From: Granulibacter bethesdensis
Lineage (GTDB): Bacteria > Pseudomonadota > Alphaproteobacteria > Acetobacterales > Acetobacteraceae
Direction: 5' to 3'
Assembly: GCF_001889545.1 (NCBI RefSeq)
Contig: NZ_CP018194.1
Coordinates: forward strand, 2,057,501-2,121,500
Length of the DNA: 64,000 nt
The notes beneath the pieces were generated by a model. It saw only the letters and a list, made by a program, of their open reading frames with translations. It was not told where the DNA came from and did no database searches. Position 1 is the stretch's first letter. Each line of letters begins with the position of its first letter. Below are positions 1 to 8,424 of this stretch, piece by piece. Position numbers and translations under genes: made by a program.

Positions 1-1191
1 CTCGTCTACCAGATCGATTGCCTTATCCGGCAGGAAACGATCCGTAATGTAGCGGTTGGACAAAGTGGCCGCCGCAATCAGGGCAGAGTCCGTGATCCGC
101 ACACCGTGGTGCAGTTCATACTTCTCCTTGATCCCGCGCAGAATCGAGATCGTGTCCTCAACGCTCGGCTCCTCCACATAGACAGGCTGGAAGCGGCGGG
201 CGAGAGCGGCATCTTTTTCCACATGCTTGCGATACTCATCAAGCGTGGTTGCGCCAATGCAGTGCAGTGCGCCACGGGCCAGTTCCGGTTTCAACAGATT
301 GGACGCATCCATCGCCCCATCCGCCTTGCCGGCTCCGACCAGGGTGTGCATCTCGTCGATGAACAGGATCACTTCGCCGTTCGCAGACTCAATCTCCTTC
401 AGGACCGCCTTCAGCCGTTCCTCGAATTCACCACGGAACTTGGCGCCAGCCACCATCGCACCAAGATCGAGCGCCAGCAGCTTCTTATTGCGCAGCGCTT
501 CCGGCACGTCGCCATTGACGATGCGCAGGGCCAGCCCTTCTACGATCGCGGTTTTGCCGACACCGGGCTCGCCAATCAGGACAGGATTGTTCTTGGTGCG
601 CCGGGCCAGCACCTGCACCGTACGACGGATTTCCTCGTCACGACCGATGACCGGATCCAGCTTTCCATCCCGCGCCTGCTGCGTCACGTCGCGCGCATAT
701 TTCTTGAGCGCGTCAAACGTGGCCTCTGCGTTCTGGCTGGAGACGGTACGGCCCTTGCGGAGTTCACCGATAGCGCGTTCAAGCGCCAAAGGAGTGACTT
801 TTGCTTCTTTCAGAATACGTGAGGCGGGGCCATCCGCCAGGGCGAGCCCCTGCAACAGGCGGTCCTGGGCCACGTAGTCGTCACCCGCCTTCTTCGCCGC
901 CTGCTCGGCTGCATCCAGCGCACGAATCAGATCCGGAGTTGCCTGCGGCTGCCCGGCCCCTCCACCCTGCACTTTCGGCACACGGGCGATTTCAGCCTCC
1001 ACGGCGCGGCGCGCTTCATCGGGATTACCCCCGGCAGCCCGCACGAGACCAGCCGCAGCACCTTCCTCATCATCCAGCAATGCTTTCAGAAGGTGCTCGG
1101 TGCCAAGACGCTGGTGAAATTCCCGCGTTGCAATGGTCTGGGCAGCTTGCAGAAAGCCACGCGACCGCTCGGTAAATTTCTCGATGTCCAT
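1..1191 (-). CDS. clpB: ATP-dependent disaggregase ClpB, N-terminal part (cut by window edge)
   Basis: First 397 codons of the Hsp100 chaperone ClpB, which works with DnaK to dissolve protein aggregates in the cytoplasm. The frame runs open to base 1, so the gene continues outside the window. The protein starts [18 protein letters not shown], followed by the paired Clp-N repeats (about 1-150) and the first AAA+ domain with Walker A GEPGVGKT near residue 207, Walker B ILFIDE near 275 and the arginine-finger region after it. The start at 1191 follows a weak GGGA; an in-frame ATG seven codons upstream is directly preceded by a stop and has no better site. A heat-shock-like promoter lies about 80 bases upstream. 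The family call is secure. Confidence 0.97.
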   Translation of the reverse strand, partial: MDIEKFTERSRGFLQAAQTIATREFHQRLGTEHLLKALLDDEEGAAAGLVRAAGGNPDEARRAVEAEIARVPKVQGGGAGQPQATPDLIRALDAAEQAAKKAGDDYVAQDRLLQGLALADGPASRILKEAKVTPLALERAIGELRKGRTVSSQNAEATFDALKKYARDVTQQARDGKLDPVIGRDEEIRRTVQVLARRTKNNPVLIGEPGVGKTAIVEGLALRIVNGDVPEALRNKKLLALDLGAMVAGAKFRGEFEERLKAVLKEIESANGEVILFIDEMHTLVGAGKADGAMDASNLLKPELARGALHCIGATTLDEYRKHVEKDAALARRFQPVYVEEPSVEDTISILRGIKEKYELHHGVRITDSALIAAATLSNRYITDRFLPDKAIDLVDE

Positions 1192-1273
1192 AATTTCTAT
1201 GTCCCTATGCATTCAGGCGACTACGAGACCGACCCCTCAAAAGGCAGCCAGGCCTCCTTGTATCGTCTGTGAT

Positions 1274-1299
1274 ATGGCAAAAAAAATCGCCGTCTCAAG
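1274..1299 (-). promoter_or_regulatory. Candidate sigma-32 (heat-shock) promoter of clpB
   Basis: Read on the minus strand, CTTGAG is followed after 14 bases by TGCCAT, close to the RpoH pattern CTTGAA-N(11-15)-CCCCAT. It sits about 80 bases upstream of the clpB start, where a heat-shock promoter would be expected. The -10 element matches only in part, so this is a suggestion from pattern and position. Confidence 0.45.
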
Positions 1300-1324
1300 A
1301 GGGACACCCTCTCCGGCCATATGA

Positions 1325-1550
1325 CAGATAGGAAATTTCTATCTTTAGCAAAACCGCAACATTTGTTTGTGAGATTTTTATGGTGATAGTTTCATTTAAG
1401 ATTTTTGTCTCAAAAAATAAACCAAACAATATAAAATAACGTCTATAAAATAGGTAATTAATTTTAAAGTAGATGTATTCGCCTATTTATTCTGATATAA
1501 ATAACCACTGCGAAACAATCTGTTTTCTCTTGCATTTCTGTGCCAGCAAC
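1325..1550. other. AT-rich intergenic stretch without a gene
   Basis: This spacer between divergent clpB and the small gene at 1608 is strikingly AT-rich compared with the roughly 60% GC of the flanking genes; several runs are almost pure A/T. No long frame, tRNA or IS end is visible. Together with the palindrome at 1551-1574 it probably serves as a promoter/control region. Confidence 0.5.
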
Positions 1551-1574
1551 CATCATATTCACGTGATTATGATG
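1551..1574. promoter_or_regulatory. 24-bp near-perfect palindrome (operator candidate)
   Basis: The arms CATCATA and TATGATG flank a central TCACGTGA; of 12 base pairs only one (positions 1558/1567, T opposite T) fails. It lies 34 bases upstream of the start codon at 1608, inside the AT-rich spacer. Dyad symmetry of this length suggests a binding site for a dimeric regulator; an RNA hairpin is the alternative, but no T-run follows. Confidence 0.5.
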
Positions 1575-1607
1575 TTGCACTTGGCAAGAAATTTATAAGA
1601 GCCATCT

Positions 1608-1859
1608 ATGACCCTCACAAATTCTCCCAGCCAGTTCCAGCATTACGCAAATGATCTGGATCAGATTGTTGCCAAGGCTCACGAGGATGGTAACCCCGAT
1701 ATAGCCTGCATGGTTTCTTCAATGGCCGATGCAATCAGGGCGATGCAGGCGATACAGGATAATACGCCGGAATGGGGCCAGCATGACATGGATATGACGC
1801 ATGTCGTTCCCTTTCCTCTGACCGGGTCCAGCCCGAAACATCACGCCAACGGGCAGTAA
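1608..1859 (+). CDS. Small hypothetical protein (83 aa)
   Basis: I do not recognise this protein. It is a soluble-looking 83-residue product, acidic and methionine-rich (starts MTLTNSPSQFQHYANDLDQI), with a predicted helical N-terminal half and a Pro/His-rich tail. No signal peptide or membrane segment is seen. AAGAG about six bases before the ATG can serve as ribosome-binding site, and the composition returns to normal GC at the start codon, which supports a real gene. The 3' end overlaps the tail of greB by 19 bases in convergent orientation. An AT-rich region and a strong palindrome lie upstream, so it may be a conditionally expressed gene. Confidence 0.55.
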   Translation: MTLTNSPSQFQHYANDLDQIVAKAHEDGNPDIACMVSSMADAIRAMQAIQDNTPEWGQHDMDMTHVVPFPLTGSSPKHHANGQ

Positions 1860-2350
1860 GCTACATCGAGGACGTCCAGAACTTCAGCCTTGACCGGGGT
1901 GATGACTGTTACTTCATCACCTTTGCTTGCTCCCAGCAGTGCTTTTGCAACCGGCGAAAGCAGACTGATGCGCCCTAACGACATATCAGCCTCATCGGCG
2001 CCTACGATTGTTACCTGCACCGTTTCATCTGCTTCATTGATATAAGTGACCGTCGCGCCGAAATAGATGCGGTCCTTATGCGGCTGTGTTGCCGGATCGA
2101 TCACCACCGCATTCTCCAGACGTTTGGTCAGAAATCTGACCCTCCGGTCGATCTCGCGCAGACGTTTTTTACCATACAGATAATCACCGTTTTCCGAGCG
2201 GTCTCCATTACCTGCCGCCCAGGAAACGATCTCGACGATTTTGGGTCGCTCTTCCCGCATCAGCTGTTTCAATTCAGCGACCATCTGCGCATGCCCCACC
2301 GGTGTCATATAGAAAGAACCGTCCGATGAGGGCTTCGGTGGTGTAGTCAC
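1841..2350 (-). CDS. greB: Transcription elongation factor GreB
   Basis: GreA/GreB-type factor (169 aa) that enters the RNA polymerase secondary channel and stimulates cleavage of backtracked transcripts. The N-terminal coiled coil carries GDRSENGDYLYGKKRLREID, and the following RRVRFLTKRLENAVVIDP stretch matches GreB rather than GreA. The C-terminal FKBP-like domain (about 95-165) contains ISLLSPVAKALLG. A 15-residue extension precedes the usual GreB start; it could be shortened to the internal Met near residue 15 (FYMTPVG), but the given start is kept. It precedes no obvious partner; the glycosylase gene lies just upstream on the same strand with a 6-base gap. Confidence 0.93.
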   Translation of the reverse strand: MTTPPKPSSDGSFYMTPVGHAQMVAELKQLMREERPKIVEIVSWAAGNGDRSENGDYLYGKKRLREIDRRVRFLTKRLENAVVIDPATQPHKDRIYFGATVTYINEADETVQVTIVGADEADMSLGRISLLSPVAKALLGASKGDEVTVITPVKAEVLDVLDVAYCPLA

Positions 2351-2356
2351 AGGATA

Positions 2357-2992
2357 TTACTTTCCGGCTTCATGTGTGATGAGGCGAGCGGAGCGGCTTC
2401 CGCTCACGAAAACCGATTCCGCCTGATAAAACCGCCATGGCGTTCCGGTGGCCCGTGTGATGCCAATACGTGGACCTGCCGCAATCAGGCTGGATGCTGC
2501 TCCGGTCTCATGACGGGGCTGAAGATCGAAGGGCAGCCTGCTCAGGGACAGGCCATCCATCCCACCCGTAATCCCGAGCGCCTGGCACAACCGCCCTGGC
2601 CCACGGCACAGATCTCTTACCCGGCTAGTGCCGCGGCGCAGTTGCATAGCCTTCAGACCATACAACGGATGCAACGCCCGGACCAGGACCGCTCCACCGG
2701 GAACAGGCCCGCACACGATGTTGAAGCACCAGTGAATGCCGTAGGAACGATATATATAAGCATGTCCAGGAAGCCCGAACATGGACGCATTGCGACGGGT
2801 GGGGCCAGAGAAACTGTGAGAGGCCGGATCATCCTGATCATACGCCTCCGTTTCCACGATGACGCCGCCGCAACCATCAACCAGCAAGGTCATTCCCAGC
2901 AGATCCCGGCCAATATCCGCCACCGGACGAGTCCAGAACCCGTCCGGTACACCGGTGGAGGTCACTGGTGATGAATCAGGACAGTCCTTCAA
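2357..2992 (-). CDS. 3-methyladenine DNA glycosylase (AAG/Mpg family)
   Basis: Base-excision repair glycosylase of the mammalian AAG type (211 aa), removing alkylated purines from DNA. Signature blocks are visible: [17 protein letters not shown] with the catalytic Glu near residue 47, [24 protein letters not shown] (the intercalating Tyr region), and [13 protein letters not shown]. Length fits the family. The only start giving full length is a TTG at 2992 that overlaps the end of the fumarase gene by 17 bases, suggesting translational coupling; an in-frame GTG nine codons further in is possible. The same-strand order fumarase, mpg, greB looks like an operon. Confidence 0.92.
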   Translation of the reverse strand: MKDCPDSSPVTSTGVPDGFWTRPVADIGRDLLGMTLLVDGCGGVIVETEAYDQDDPASHSFSGPTRRNASMFGLPGHAYIYRSYGIHWCFNIVCGPVPGGAVLVRALHPLYGLKAMQLRRGTSRVRDLCRGPGRLCQALGITGGMDGLSLSRLPFDLQPRHETGAASSLIAAGPRIGITRATGTPWRFYQAESVFVSGSRSARLITHEAGK

Positions 2993-4628
2993 AGAAATCG
3001 TTGCCCTTGTCGTCGATCACGATAAAAGCCGGGAAATCCTCGACCTCGATCTTCCAGACCGCCTCCATGCCGAGTTCAGGATATTCCAGCACTTCGACCT
3101 TGCGGATACAGTCCTGCGCCAGACGGGCGGCCGGACCACCGACACTGCCGAGATAAAAACCACCATAGGTTTTGCAGGCATCCCGCACGGCTTTCGAGCG
3201 ATTGCCTTTCGCCAGCATGACGAAACTGCCGCCCGCTTTCTGGAATGCATCGACATAGCTGTCCATACGTCCGGCTGTAGTCGGGCCGAAGCTGCCGGTT
3301 GGCATGCCATCCGGGGTTTTGGCCGGACCGGCATAATAGACCGGGTGATTTTTAATATACTCCGGCAGTCCTTCACCGCGTTCCAGTCGCTCGGCCAGTT
3401 TGGCATGGGCGATGTCACGCGCCACGACCACCGTTCCGGTCAGGGACAGACGGGTCTTGACCGGATGCTTCGACAGTTCGGCCCGAATTTCATCCATCGG
3501 ACGGTTCAGATCAATGCGCACGACCTCGCCGCCCAGAATGGAGTCCGTCGCTTCCGGCAGGAAACGGGCCGGATCGGTTTCCAGCTGTTCGAGGAACACA
3601 CCCTCCGGCGTGATTTTCGCCCGCACCTGACGGTCGGCCGAGCATGACACCCCGATTGCGATCGGCAGGCTGGCTCCATGACGCGGCAGCCTGACCACCC
3701 GCACATCATGACAGAAGTACTTACCGCCGAACTGCGCCCCGATCCCGATGGAACGGGTCAGTTCCAGCACCTGCTGTTCCAGTTCCAGATCACGGAAGGC
3801 ATGGCCGGTCATATCCCCCTGCGTCGGCAGGGTGTCGAGCCATTTGGTGGAAGCCAGCTTCACCGTTTTCAGTGTGGTCTCCGCACTGGTACCACCGATC
3901 ACGATTGCCAGATGGTAGGGCGGACAGGCCGATGTGCCGAGCGTCCTGACCTTCGCTTCCAGAAACGGCAGCAGTTTTTCGGGGCTGAGCACCGCGCGCG
4001 TTTCCTGAAAGAGGAACGTCTTGTTCGCGGAGCCCCCCCCCTTGGCGACGAACATCAGCTGGAACTCATCCGCATGATGCCCACCCGGCACGGCGAGAAT
4101 ATCGAACTGAACCGGCAGGTTGTTCCCGGTGTTCTTTTCCTCATACATCGTCAGCGGCGCCATCTGGGAGTAGCGCAGATTGGTCTCGGTATAGGTGCGA
4201 TGCACACCAAGGGAGAGAGCCTCCTCCTCATCGCCCTCGACCCAGACATGCTGGCCTTTCTTGCCGAACACGATGGCAGTGCCGGTATCCTGACACATCG
4301 GGAGAATTCCACCAGCCGCAATATTCGCGTTCTTCAGCAGATCGAGTGCCACGAACCGGTCGTTGGCACTGGCCTCGGGATCGTCGAGAATTCGGCGCAA
4401 TTGGGCCAGATGGGCCGGGCGCAGCAAATGCGCAACATCGTGGAATGCCGTGCGGGCCAATTCAGTCAGGGTTTCAGGCGCAATATGCAGGATACGCTGC
4501 CCTTCATGCTCCGATACACGGACGCCGCCAAAATCCAGTTTACGCCATACGGTCTCGTCATGCGTCAGCGGAAACATCGGGCTGTAGGCAAAACCCGGGA
4601 AAGCAGCGTTCGGGGTGTGGGCATCCAT
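2976..4628 (-). CDS. Fumarate hydratase class I (iron-sulfur type)
   Basis: Reversible hydration of fumarate to L-malate in the TCA cycle. This is the 4Fe-4S class I enzyme in its long one-chain form (550 aa), as in FumA/FumB of enteric bacteria, not the FumC type. The likely cluster cysteines are Cys112 (MCQDTGTA), Cys235 (GTSACPPYH) and Cys329 (GVSCSADR). The C-terminal beta domain carries GPTTAGRMD and [17 protein letters not shown]. It heads a minus-strand cluster with mpg and greB, and sspB lies upstream with a 57-base gap. The oxygen-labile cluster is noteworthy in an aerobe. Confidence 0.97.
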   Translation of the reverse strand: MDAHTPNAAFPGFAYSPMFPLTHDETVWRKLDFGGVRVSEHEGQRILHIAPETLTELARTAFHDVAHLLRPAHLAQLRRILDDPEASANDRFVALDLLKNANIAAGGILPMCQDTGTAIVFGKKGQHVWVEGDEEEALSLGVHRTYTETNLRYSQMAPLTMYEEKNTGNNLPVQFDILAVPGGHHADEFQLMFVAKGGGSANKTFLFQETRAVLSPEKLLPFLEAKVRTLGTSACPPYHLAIVIGGTSAETTLKTVKLASTKWLDTLPTQGDMTGHAFRDLELEQQVLELTRSIGIGAQFGGKYFCHDVRVVRLPRHGASLPIAIGVSCSADRQVRAKITPEGVFLEQLETDPARFLPEATDSILGGEVVRIDLNRPMDEIRAELSKHPVKTRLSLTGTVVVARDIAHAKLAERLERGEGLPEYIKNHPVYYAGPAKTPDGMPTGSFGPTTAGRMDSYVDAFQKAGGSFVMLAKGNRSKAVRDACKTYGGFYLGSVGGPAARLAQDCIRKVEVLEYPELGMEAVWKIEVEDFPAFIVIDDKGNDFFEGLS

Positions 4629-4685
4629 GATCGGGGAAAGTCCTGACGCTCAAGAAAAAAGGGAGGGAGGAAAGAAAATACCGCT

Positions 4686-5279
4686 TCAGTCCTTGCGGCG
4701 GCGAAAAGCATCCAGACTCACGACCTGCGGCGTGCTTTGTGTCGATGTGCTGTCCTCATTCTCCTGCTCCACTGCGGAAGTGACAGGGGAAGCAGTGGAA
4801 GAAGTGGCAACAGAGCCGGGGAAGGTTGCAAGCCTACCGCTTTCGGATCCGTCTTCAGCATCGTCTTCAGGTGTATTCTGGCCTGTGTTTTCATCACCTT
4901 GCTCATCGGCGTGGAAACGAAGGCCAATCCCGACATGCGGATCCGCAAAGCCCAGCAGCGCGGCAAAGGGGATGCGCAGCGTACTGGCCACACCGCCAAA
5001 GGACAGGCCGACGCTGAAACTGTCCGGGCCGACCGCCAGATCCCAGAACTGATGCTGAAGCACGATGGTCATTTCGTGCGGATACTGCGCCTTCAGCCGG
5101 GAGGGGATGGAGACGCCAAAATAATCCGTGCGGAAAGTGATATAGAAATGATGGCCCTCCGGCATGCCATCATTGGCGACATGCTCCAGTGCGCGGGCGA
5201 CAACCTGCCTCAGCGCCTGTTCGGTCCATTCATCATAGGGGAGCTGGCTCTCCGGCCGCTGTTCCGTGGTATCGGTCAT
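4686..5279 (-). CDS. sspB: ClpXP adaptor SspB (alphaproteobacterial type)
   Basis: SspB binds the ssrA degradation tag and tethers tagged proteins to ClpXP. The 197-aa protein has the folded tag-binding domain at about 5-115 (LPYDEWTEQALRQVV, HHFYITFRTDYFGVSIP, FGGVASTLRIPFAALLGFADP), a long acidic Ser/Thr/Glu-rich linker, and a short C-terminal VSLDAFRRRKD peptide resembling the ClpX-docking tail. The start at 5279 is chosen because AGGTG precedes it and it matches the family N-terminus; a longer frame to 5381 runs towards ssrA without a better site. The tmRNA gene is immediately upstream on the same strand, linking tag and tag receptor. Confidence 0.93.
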   Translation of the reverse strand: MTDTTEQRPESQLPYDEWTEQALRQVVARALEHVANDGMPEGHHFYITFRTDYFGVSIPSRLKAQYPHEMTIVLQHQFWDLAVGPDSFSVGLSFGGVASTLRIPFAALLGFADPHVGIGLRFHADEQGDENTGQNTPEDDAEDGSESGRLATFPGSVATSSTASPVTSAVEQENEDSTSTQSTPQVVSLDAFRRRKD

Positions 5280-5313
5280 GTCAAAGGTCACCTCAACGCG
5301 TTGCCCTGCAATA

Positions 5314-5329
5314 GCGTGACTCGTCACGC
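5314..5329. promoter_or_regulatory. 16-bp perfect palindrome in the sspB leader
   Basis: GCGTGAC and GTCACGC are exact inverted copies separated by TC, ending 35 bases upstream of the sspB start codon. It may be an operator or a leader hairpin. The centre also contains one GANTC motif (GACTC). Confidence 0.4.
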
Positions 5330-5395
5330 GATGGAAGCAAAGGAACGGTGGAAGAATGCCACAGCCATCCCGGCAGATCATTTAAAGCTGGCAGT

Positions 5396-5650
5396 GGGGG
5401 GCTTCTGTTGCCCGGTGCCCCCCGAACCGCGCTTATCGCTTATGCAGCGACAGCGAGCGCCTCATGATTGTCATTGGCACTTGTGATATGGCCCGATAAC
5501 GGCGGAACCATGCCGGGCAAAAAGCGAGTCTTTACCGCGCGCGTCGAGCCTGTTTCGCCCCCATGAACCCCGCAGGACGGAGTTTGATGGTGGAGGCGCC
5601 GGGTACCGCCCCCGGGTCCACTACGCTTATTCCACTCGCCGTTTATCACC
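5396..5650 (-). ncRNA. ssrA: tmRNA (ssrA), circularly permuted two-piece form
   Basis: Trans-translation RNA that rescues stalled ribosomes and tags the nascent peptide. Reading the minus strand, the acceptor piece comes first and ends in CCACCA at 5593-5588; after a short loop the coding piece begins GGGGGCG at 5562. These two ends form a 7-bp acceptor stem (GGGGGCG with CGCCTCC) whose third pair is G-U, the identity element for alanyl-tRNA synthetase. The tag frame is at 5478-5440: resume codon GCC, encoding ANDNHEALAVAA and a TAA stop, typical of Alphaproteobacteria. A 7-bp GC hairpin (GGGGGGC/GCCCCCC, 5396-5423) closes the 3' end. The outer boundaries are approximate. A leader hairpin GTCAG-TTCG-CTGAC (5654-5667) and a TATACT box (5681-5686) lie upstream. 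Confidence 0.95.
5440..5478 (-). other. tmRNA proteolysis tag frame (ANDNHEALAVAA)
   Basis: Twelve codons plus TAA within ssrA. The last residues LAVAA are the ClpX-recognised end and the AND(N) start is the usual SspB contact. The resume codon is GCC (alanine), matching the alanine charging predicted from the G-U acceptor pair. Confidence 0.93.
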
Positions 5651-5653
5651 ATA

Positions 5654-5667
5654 GTCAGCGAACTGAC
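5654..5667 (-). other. Leader hairpin of pre-tmRNA
   Basis: GTCAG and CTGAC flank a TTCG tetraloop, directly before the acceptor piece of ssrA. It probably belongs to the 5' precursor that is trimmed off, or stabilises it. Confidence 0.4.
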
Positions 5668-5766
5668 GACTTATATATAAAGTATACCTGCCTGCTTTGG
5701 TAGAGGGATGCATCAAATTGGCATCATCCCCTCCCCGGGCGGCAGGGGGCATGTTAGTGGAAAGCC

Positions 5767-6699
5767 ATGACACTCAGCATCGAACAGCAGGCGGATATTG
5801 AAGCCGCCCGTGCCCAGTCAACCGCCACGCGGCGTGCGACCGTCCCTGCGCTGGAGAATATGCTGTATGAAGCCGTACCGGTGCTGGATCACGGCTTTGT
5901 CCGTGTGATCGACTATATGGGGGATGACGCCGCCATCGTGCAGGCGGCTCGCGTCTCCTACGGCAAGGGCACCCGCCATGTGACCGAGGATGCCGGGCTG
6001 ATCCGCTATCTGATGCGCCACCGGCACTCCACCCCGTTCGAGATGTGCGAGATCAAATATCACATCAAACTGCCGATTTTCGTGGCCCGGCAGTGGATTC
6101 GTCATCGCACTGCCAATGTGAACGAATATTCGGCCCGCTACTCGGTGATGGATCGGGAATTCTATATCCCCGCGCCCGAGCATCTGGCAGCACAATCCGT
6201 CAGCAACCGGCAGGGACGGGGTGATGTGCTTCAGGGGGAAGAAGCCGCGACGGTACTGCGTCTGCTGCGCGAGGATGCGGAGACCTGCCACACCCATTAC
6301 CTCGCCATGCTGAACGAGAACGGCGCCGATCCGGACCGGCAGGGGCTGGCGCGGGAGCTGGCGCGCATGAACCTGACCCTGAACACCTACACCCAGTGGT
6401 ACTGGAAAACCGACCTGCACAATCTGCTGCATTTCCTGTCCCTGCGCGCCGATCCGCATGCGCAGTACGAGATCCGCGTCTATGCGGACGCCATGATACG
6501 CAGCGTGGAGGCTTGGGTGCCGCTGGCCATGGCCGCATTCCGCGAATACCGTCTGGGTGCCTTCACCTTCTCTGCCGCCATGCTCGCCGTCCTGCGCAGA
6601 CGGTTGAGCGGCGAGGCCGTCAGTCAGGAAAACAGCGGACTGAGTCGACGGGAATGGCAGGATATGGAAGCCGCTCTCTCCGCTCAGGCAACACTGTAA
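5767..6699 (+). CDS. thyX: FAD-dependent thymidylate synthase ThyX
   Basis: Flavin-dependent methylation of dUMP to dTMP using methylene-tetrahydrofolate. The 310-aa protein carries the ThyX signature as [13 protein letters not shown] (about residues 118-130), preceded by [28 protein letters not shown], and the C-terminal substrate region [12 protein letters not shown]. The N-terminal 45 residues extend beyond the catalytic core as in other proteobacterial ThyX. It is divergent from ssrA with about 100 bases between. A PfkB kinase gene follows 24 bases downstream on the same strand. No thyA is seen in the window. Confidence 0.97.
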   Translation: MTLSIEQQADIEAARAQSTATRRATVPALENMLYEAVPVLDHGFVRVIDYMGDDAAIVQAARVSYGKGTRHVTEDAGLIRYLMRHRHSTPFEMCEIKYHIKLPIFVARQWIRHRTANVNEYSARYSVMDREFYIPAPEHLAAQSVSNRQGRGDVLQGEEAATVLRLLREDAETCHTHYLAMLNENGADPDRQGLARELARMNLTLNTYTQWYWKTDLHNLLHFLSLRADPHAQYEIRVYADAMIRSVEAWVPLAMAAFREYRLGAFTFSAAMLAVLRRRLSGEAVSQENSGLSRREWQDMEAALSAQATL

Positions 6700-6723
6700 C
6701 GGTCCCGGGACCGCGGGGTGTGA

Positions 6724-7635
6724 ATGATTGTCTTCGGTTCCATCAATCTTGACCTGCTATTGTCTGTTCCTTCCCTGCCGGAGCCGGGGCAAACCCTGCT
6801 TGCCCTGAACAGCCACCATGCTCCGGGCGGCAAAGGTGCCAATCAAGCCGTAGCTGCGGCGCGGGATGGTGCCAGCGTGCGGATGATCGGGGCCGTTGGT
6901 GACGATGGTTTTGCCGAGGCTGCACTATACGGACTGCAACAGGCGGGAGTTGATCTCGGCGCAGTGCGACAGGTGCAGGACAGAACCGGCCTGGCCTCCA
7001 TCTGCATTGACCATGAAGGACGCAACCACATCGTCGTTGCACCCGGCGCCAATCGCGCCGTGCGGGCGGCGTGGATTGAAGAAAACTGGCTGCTCGCCGG
7101 CACTGTGCTGGTCACGCAGATGGAGGTTCCACCTGACGAAACAGCTTCCTGCCTGCATCGTGCGAAGCAGGCCGGTATGCTGACTGTGCTGAACCTTGCC
7201 CCCGCTGCTCCCTTGCCGCTGGAAACAATGCGAGAGGTGGATATTCTGGTCATCAATGAAGATGAGGCCGCATGGCTGGCCCGTCATCTCCAGACCAATA
7301 ACAGCGTCACTTCCCTTCATGCCTTGCTCGGCAGCACCGTGATCAAGACACTGGGCGCTGACGGCGTCCATATCGCTGATGCGGAAGGAACAACATCCCT
7401 GCCTGCTTTTCCAGTCTCCGCCATCGATACGACCGGTGCGGGAGATTGCTTCGTCGGGGTACTTGCCGCGGCACTGGAACAGGGCGCATCCACCATAGAA
7501 GCCGCCCGACGCGCCATCATCGCCAGCGCGCTCTGCTGTACCCGGCCCGGCGCACAGACAGCCTCACCGACGCAGCATGAAATTGAAGCGGCGTGTGGTA
7601 AGCGACAGGAGCAAATTACCCAATCAGACGGCTGA
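6724..7635 (+). CDS. rbsK: PfkB-family sugar kinase (ribokinase-like)
   Basis: Likely phosphorylates ribose or a related sugar/nucleoside with ATP. The 303-aa protein shows the N-terminal PfkB motif GGKGANQAVAAARDG (about 36-50), the nucleotide region VINEDEAAWLA and KTLGADGV, and the C-terminal anion-hole motif DTTGAGDCFVGVLAAALEQG with catalytic Asp. The order and length match ribokinase; substrate cannot be fixed from sequence because no ribose transporter genes are adjacent. The 3' end overlaps the converging N-formylglutamate amidohydrolase gene by 20 bases. Confidence 0.82.
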   Translation: MIVFGSINLDLLLSVPSLPEPGQTLLALNSHHAPGGKGANQAVAAARDGASVRMIGAVGDDGFAEAALYGLQQAGVDLGAVRQVQDRTGLASICIDHEGRNHIVVAPGANRAVRAAWIEENWLLAGTVLVTQMEVPPDETASCLHRAKQAGMLTVLNLAPAAPLPLETMREVDILVINEDEAAWLARHLQTNNSVTSLHALLGSTVIKTLGADGVHIADAEGTTSLPAFPVSAIDTTGAGDCFVGVLAAALEQGASTIEAARRAIIASALCCTRPGAQTASPTQHEIEAACGKRQEQITQSDG

Positions 7636-8386
7636 TACCGATGCGCAGCAGACGCGCCATACGCTCCGCCCATTCCGCCTGACCTGCCGCATCGGCGATC
7701 AGATCCTGACGGATTTCCATCTCCAGATAGGGCAAGCCGCGACGCTCGGCATGGAAGGGCACCGTATAATCCGTCTCGTCACTCACGCTGTAAGGGGCGT
7801 TATCCCCCACCACCAGCCCGTTCTCCGCACGGAGCAGGTCCAGCATGATATGCGGCAACGCCGTATGGTGATTATACAGAACGCCTGCCTGCATCTCCCT
7901 CACCTCGCCTTTGTAAACCGGTGTGAAGCTGTGCATGGCCACCAGAACCGTGGGACGTCCGACCCGGCGATCCAGCTCGGCGGCAATACGGGCGTGATAC
8001 GGAGCATAAATTTCCGCCCGACGCGCTTCACGCGCTGCCTCATCAAGCCCTGCGTTACCGGGAATCCAGGTGTCTTCGCTGATCTCCGGAATGGCGCTCG
8101 GCACATGCAGCGGGCGGTTGCAGTCGATCACCAGCCGGGAATAACGCTGCATGATGCAGGTTGCATCCAGATGCTGCGACAAAGCCTCACTCACGCCTGC
8201 AATGCCGATATCCCAGGCGATATGCCGGTCCAGCTCCGTCGGAGGCAATCCCAGCAGGCCCAGATGACGGGGAATGGCCCGGCCTGCATGATCCACCACC
8301 AGCAGAATATCCGTTTTGGCCTCCGGTCGCAGCACAATGACCGGTGCCGCATCCTCGGGGGCCTGCAACAGGCTGTTATGCGCCAT
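7616..8386 (-). CDS. N-formylglutamate amidohydrolase family protein
   Basis: Family PF05013 protein (256 aa), whose characterised members hydrolyse N-formylglutamate in histidine breakdown. Visible motifs: LLVVDHAGRAIP, DRHIAWDIG, SRLVIDCNRP, VAMHSFTPVYKG and GLPYLEMEIRQD, which supply the expected metal and substrate residues. ATG at 8386, preceded by GGAAGGAACAGGG, is preferred to the GTG at 8410. The N-terminus has a 20-residue lead before the domain. No other hut genes are present, so the true substrate may be another N-acyl amino acid. The upstream binding-protein gene ends 38 bases away on the same strand. Confidence 0.85.
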   Translation of the reverse strand: MAHNSLLQAPEDAAPVIVLRPEAKTDILLVVDHAGRAIPRHLGLLGLPPTELDRHIAWDIGIAGVSEALSQHLDATCIMQRYSRLVIDCNRPLHVPSAIPEISEDTWIPGNAGLDEAAREARRAEIYAPYHARIAAELDRRVGRPTVLVAMHSFTPVYKGEVREMQAGVLYNHHTALPHIMLDLLRAENGLVVGDNAPYSVSDETDYTVPFHAERRGLPYLEMEIRQDLIADAAGQAEWAERMARLLRIGISRLIG

Positions 8387-8424
8387 CCGCCCTGTTCCTT
8401 CCGTCGCCACGCCCTGCCAGGGTC

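Noticed and set aside
3678-4646. 322-codon plus-strand frame
   Set aside because: Antisense to the class I fumarase gene, whose identity is certain.
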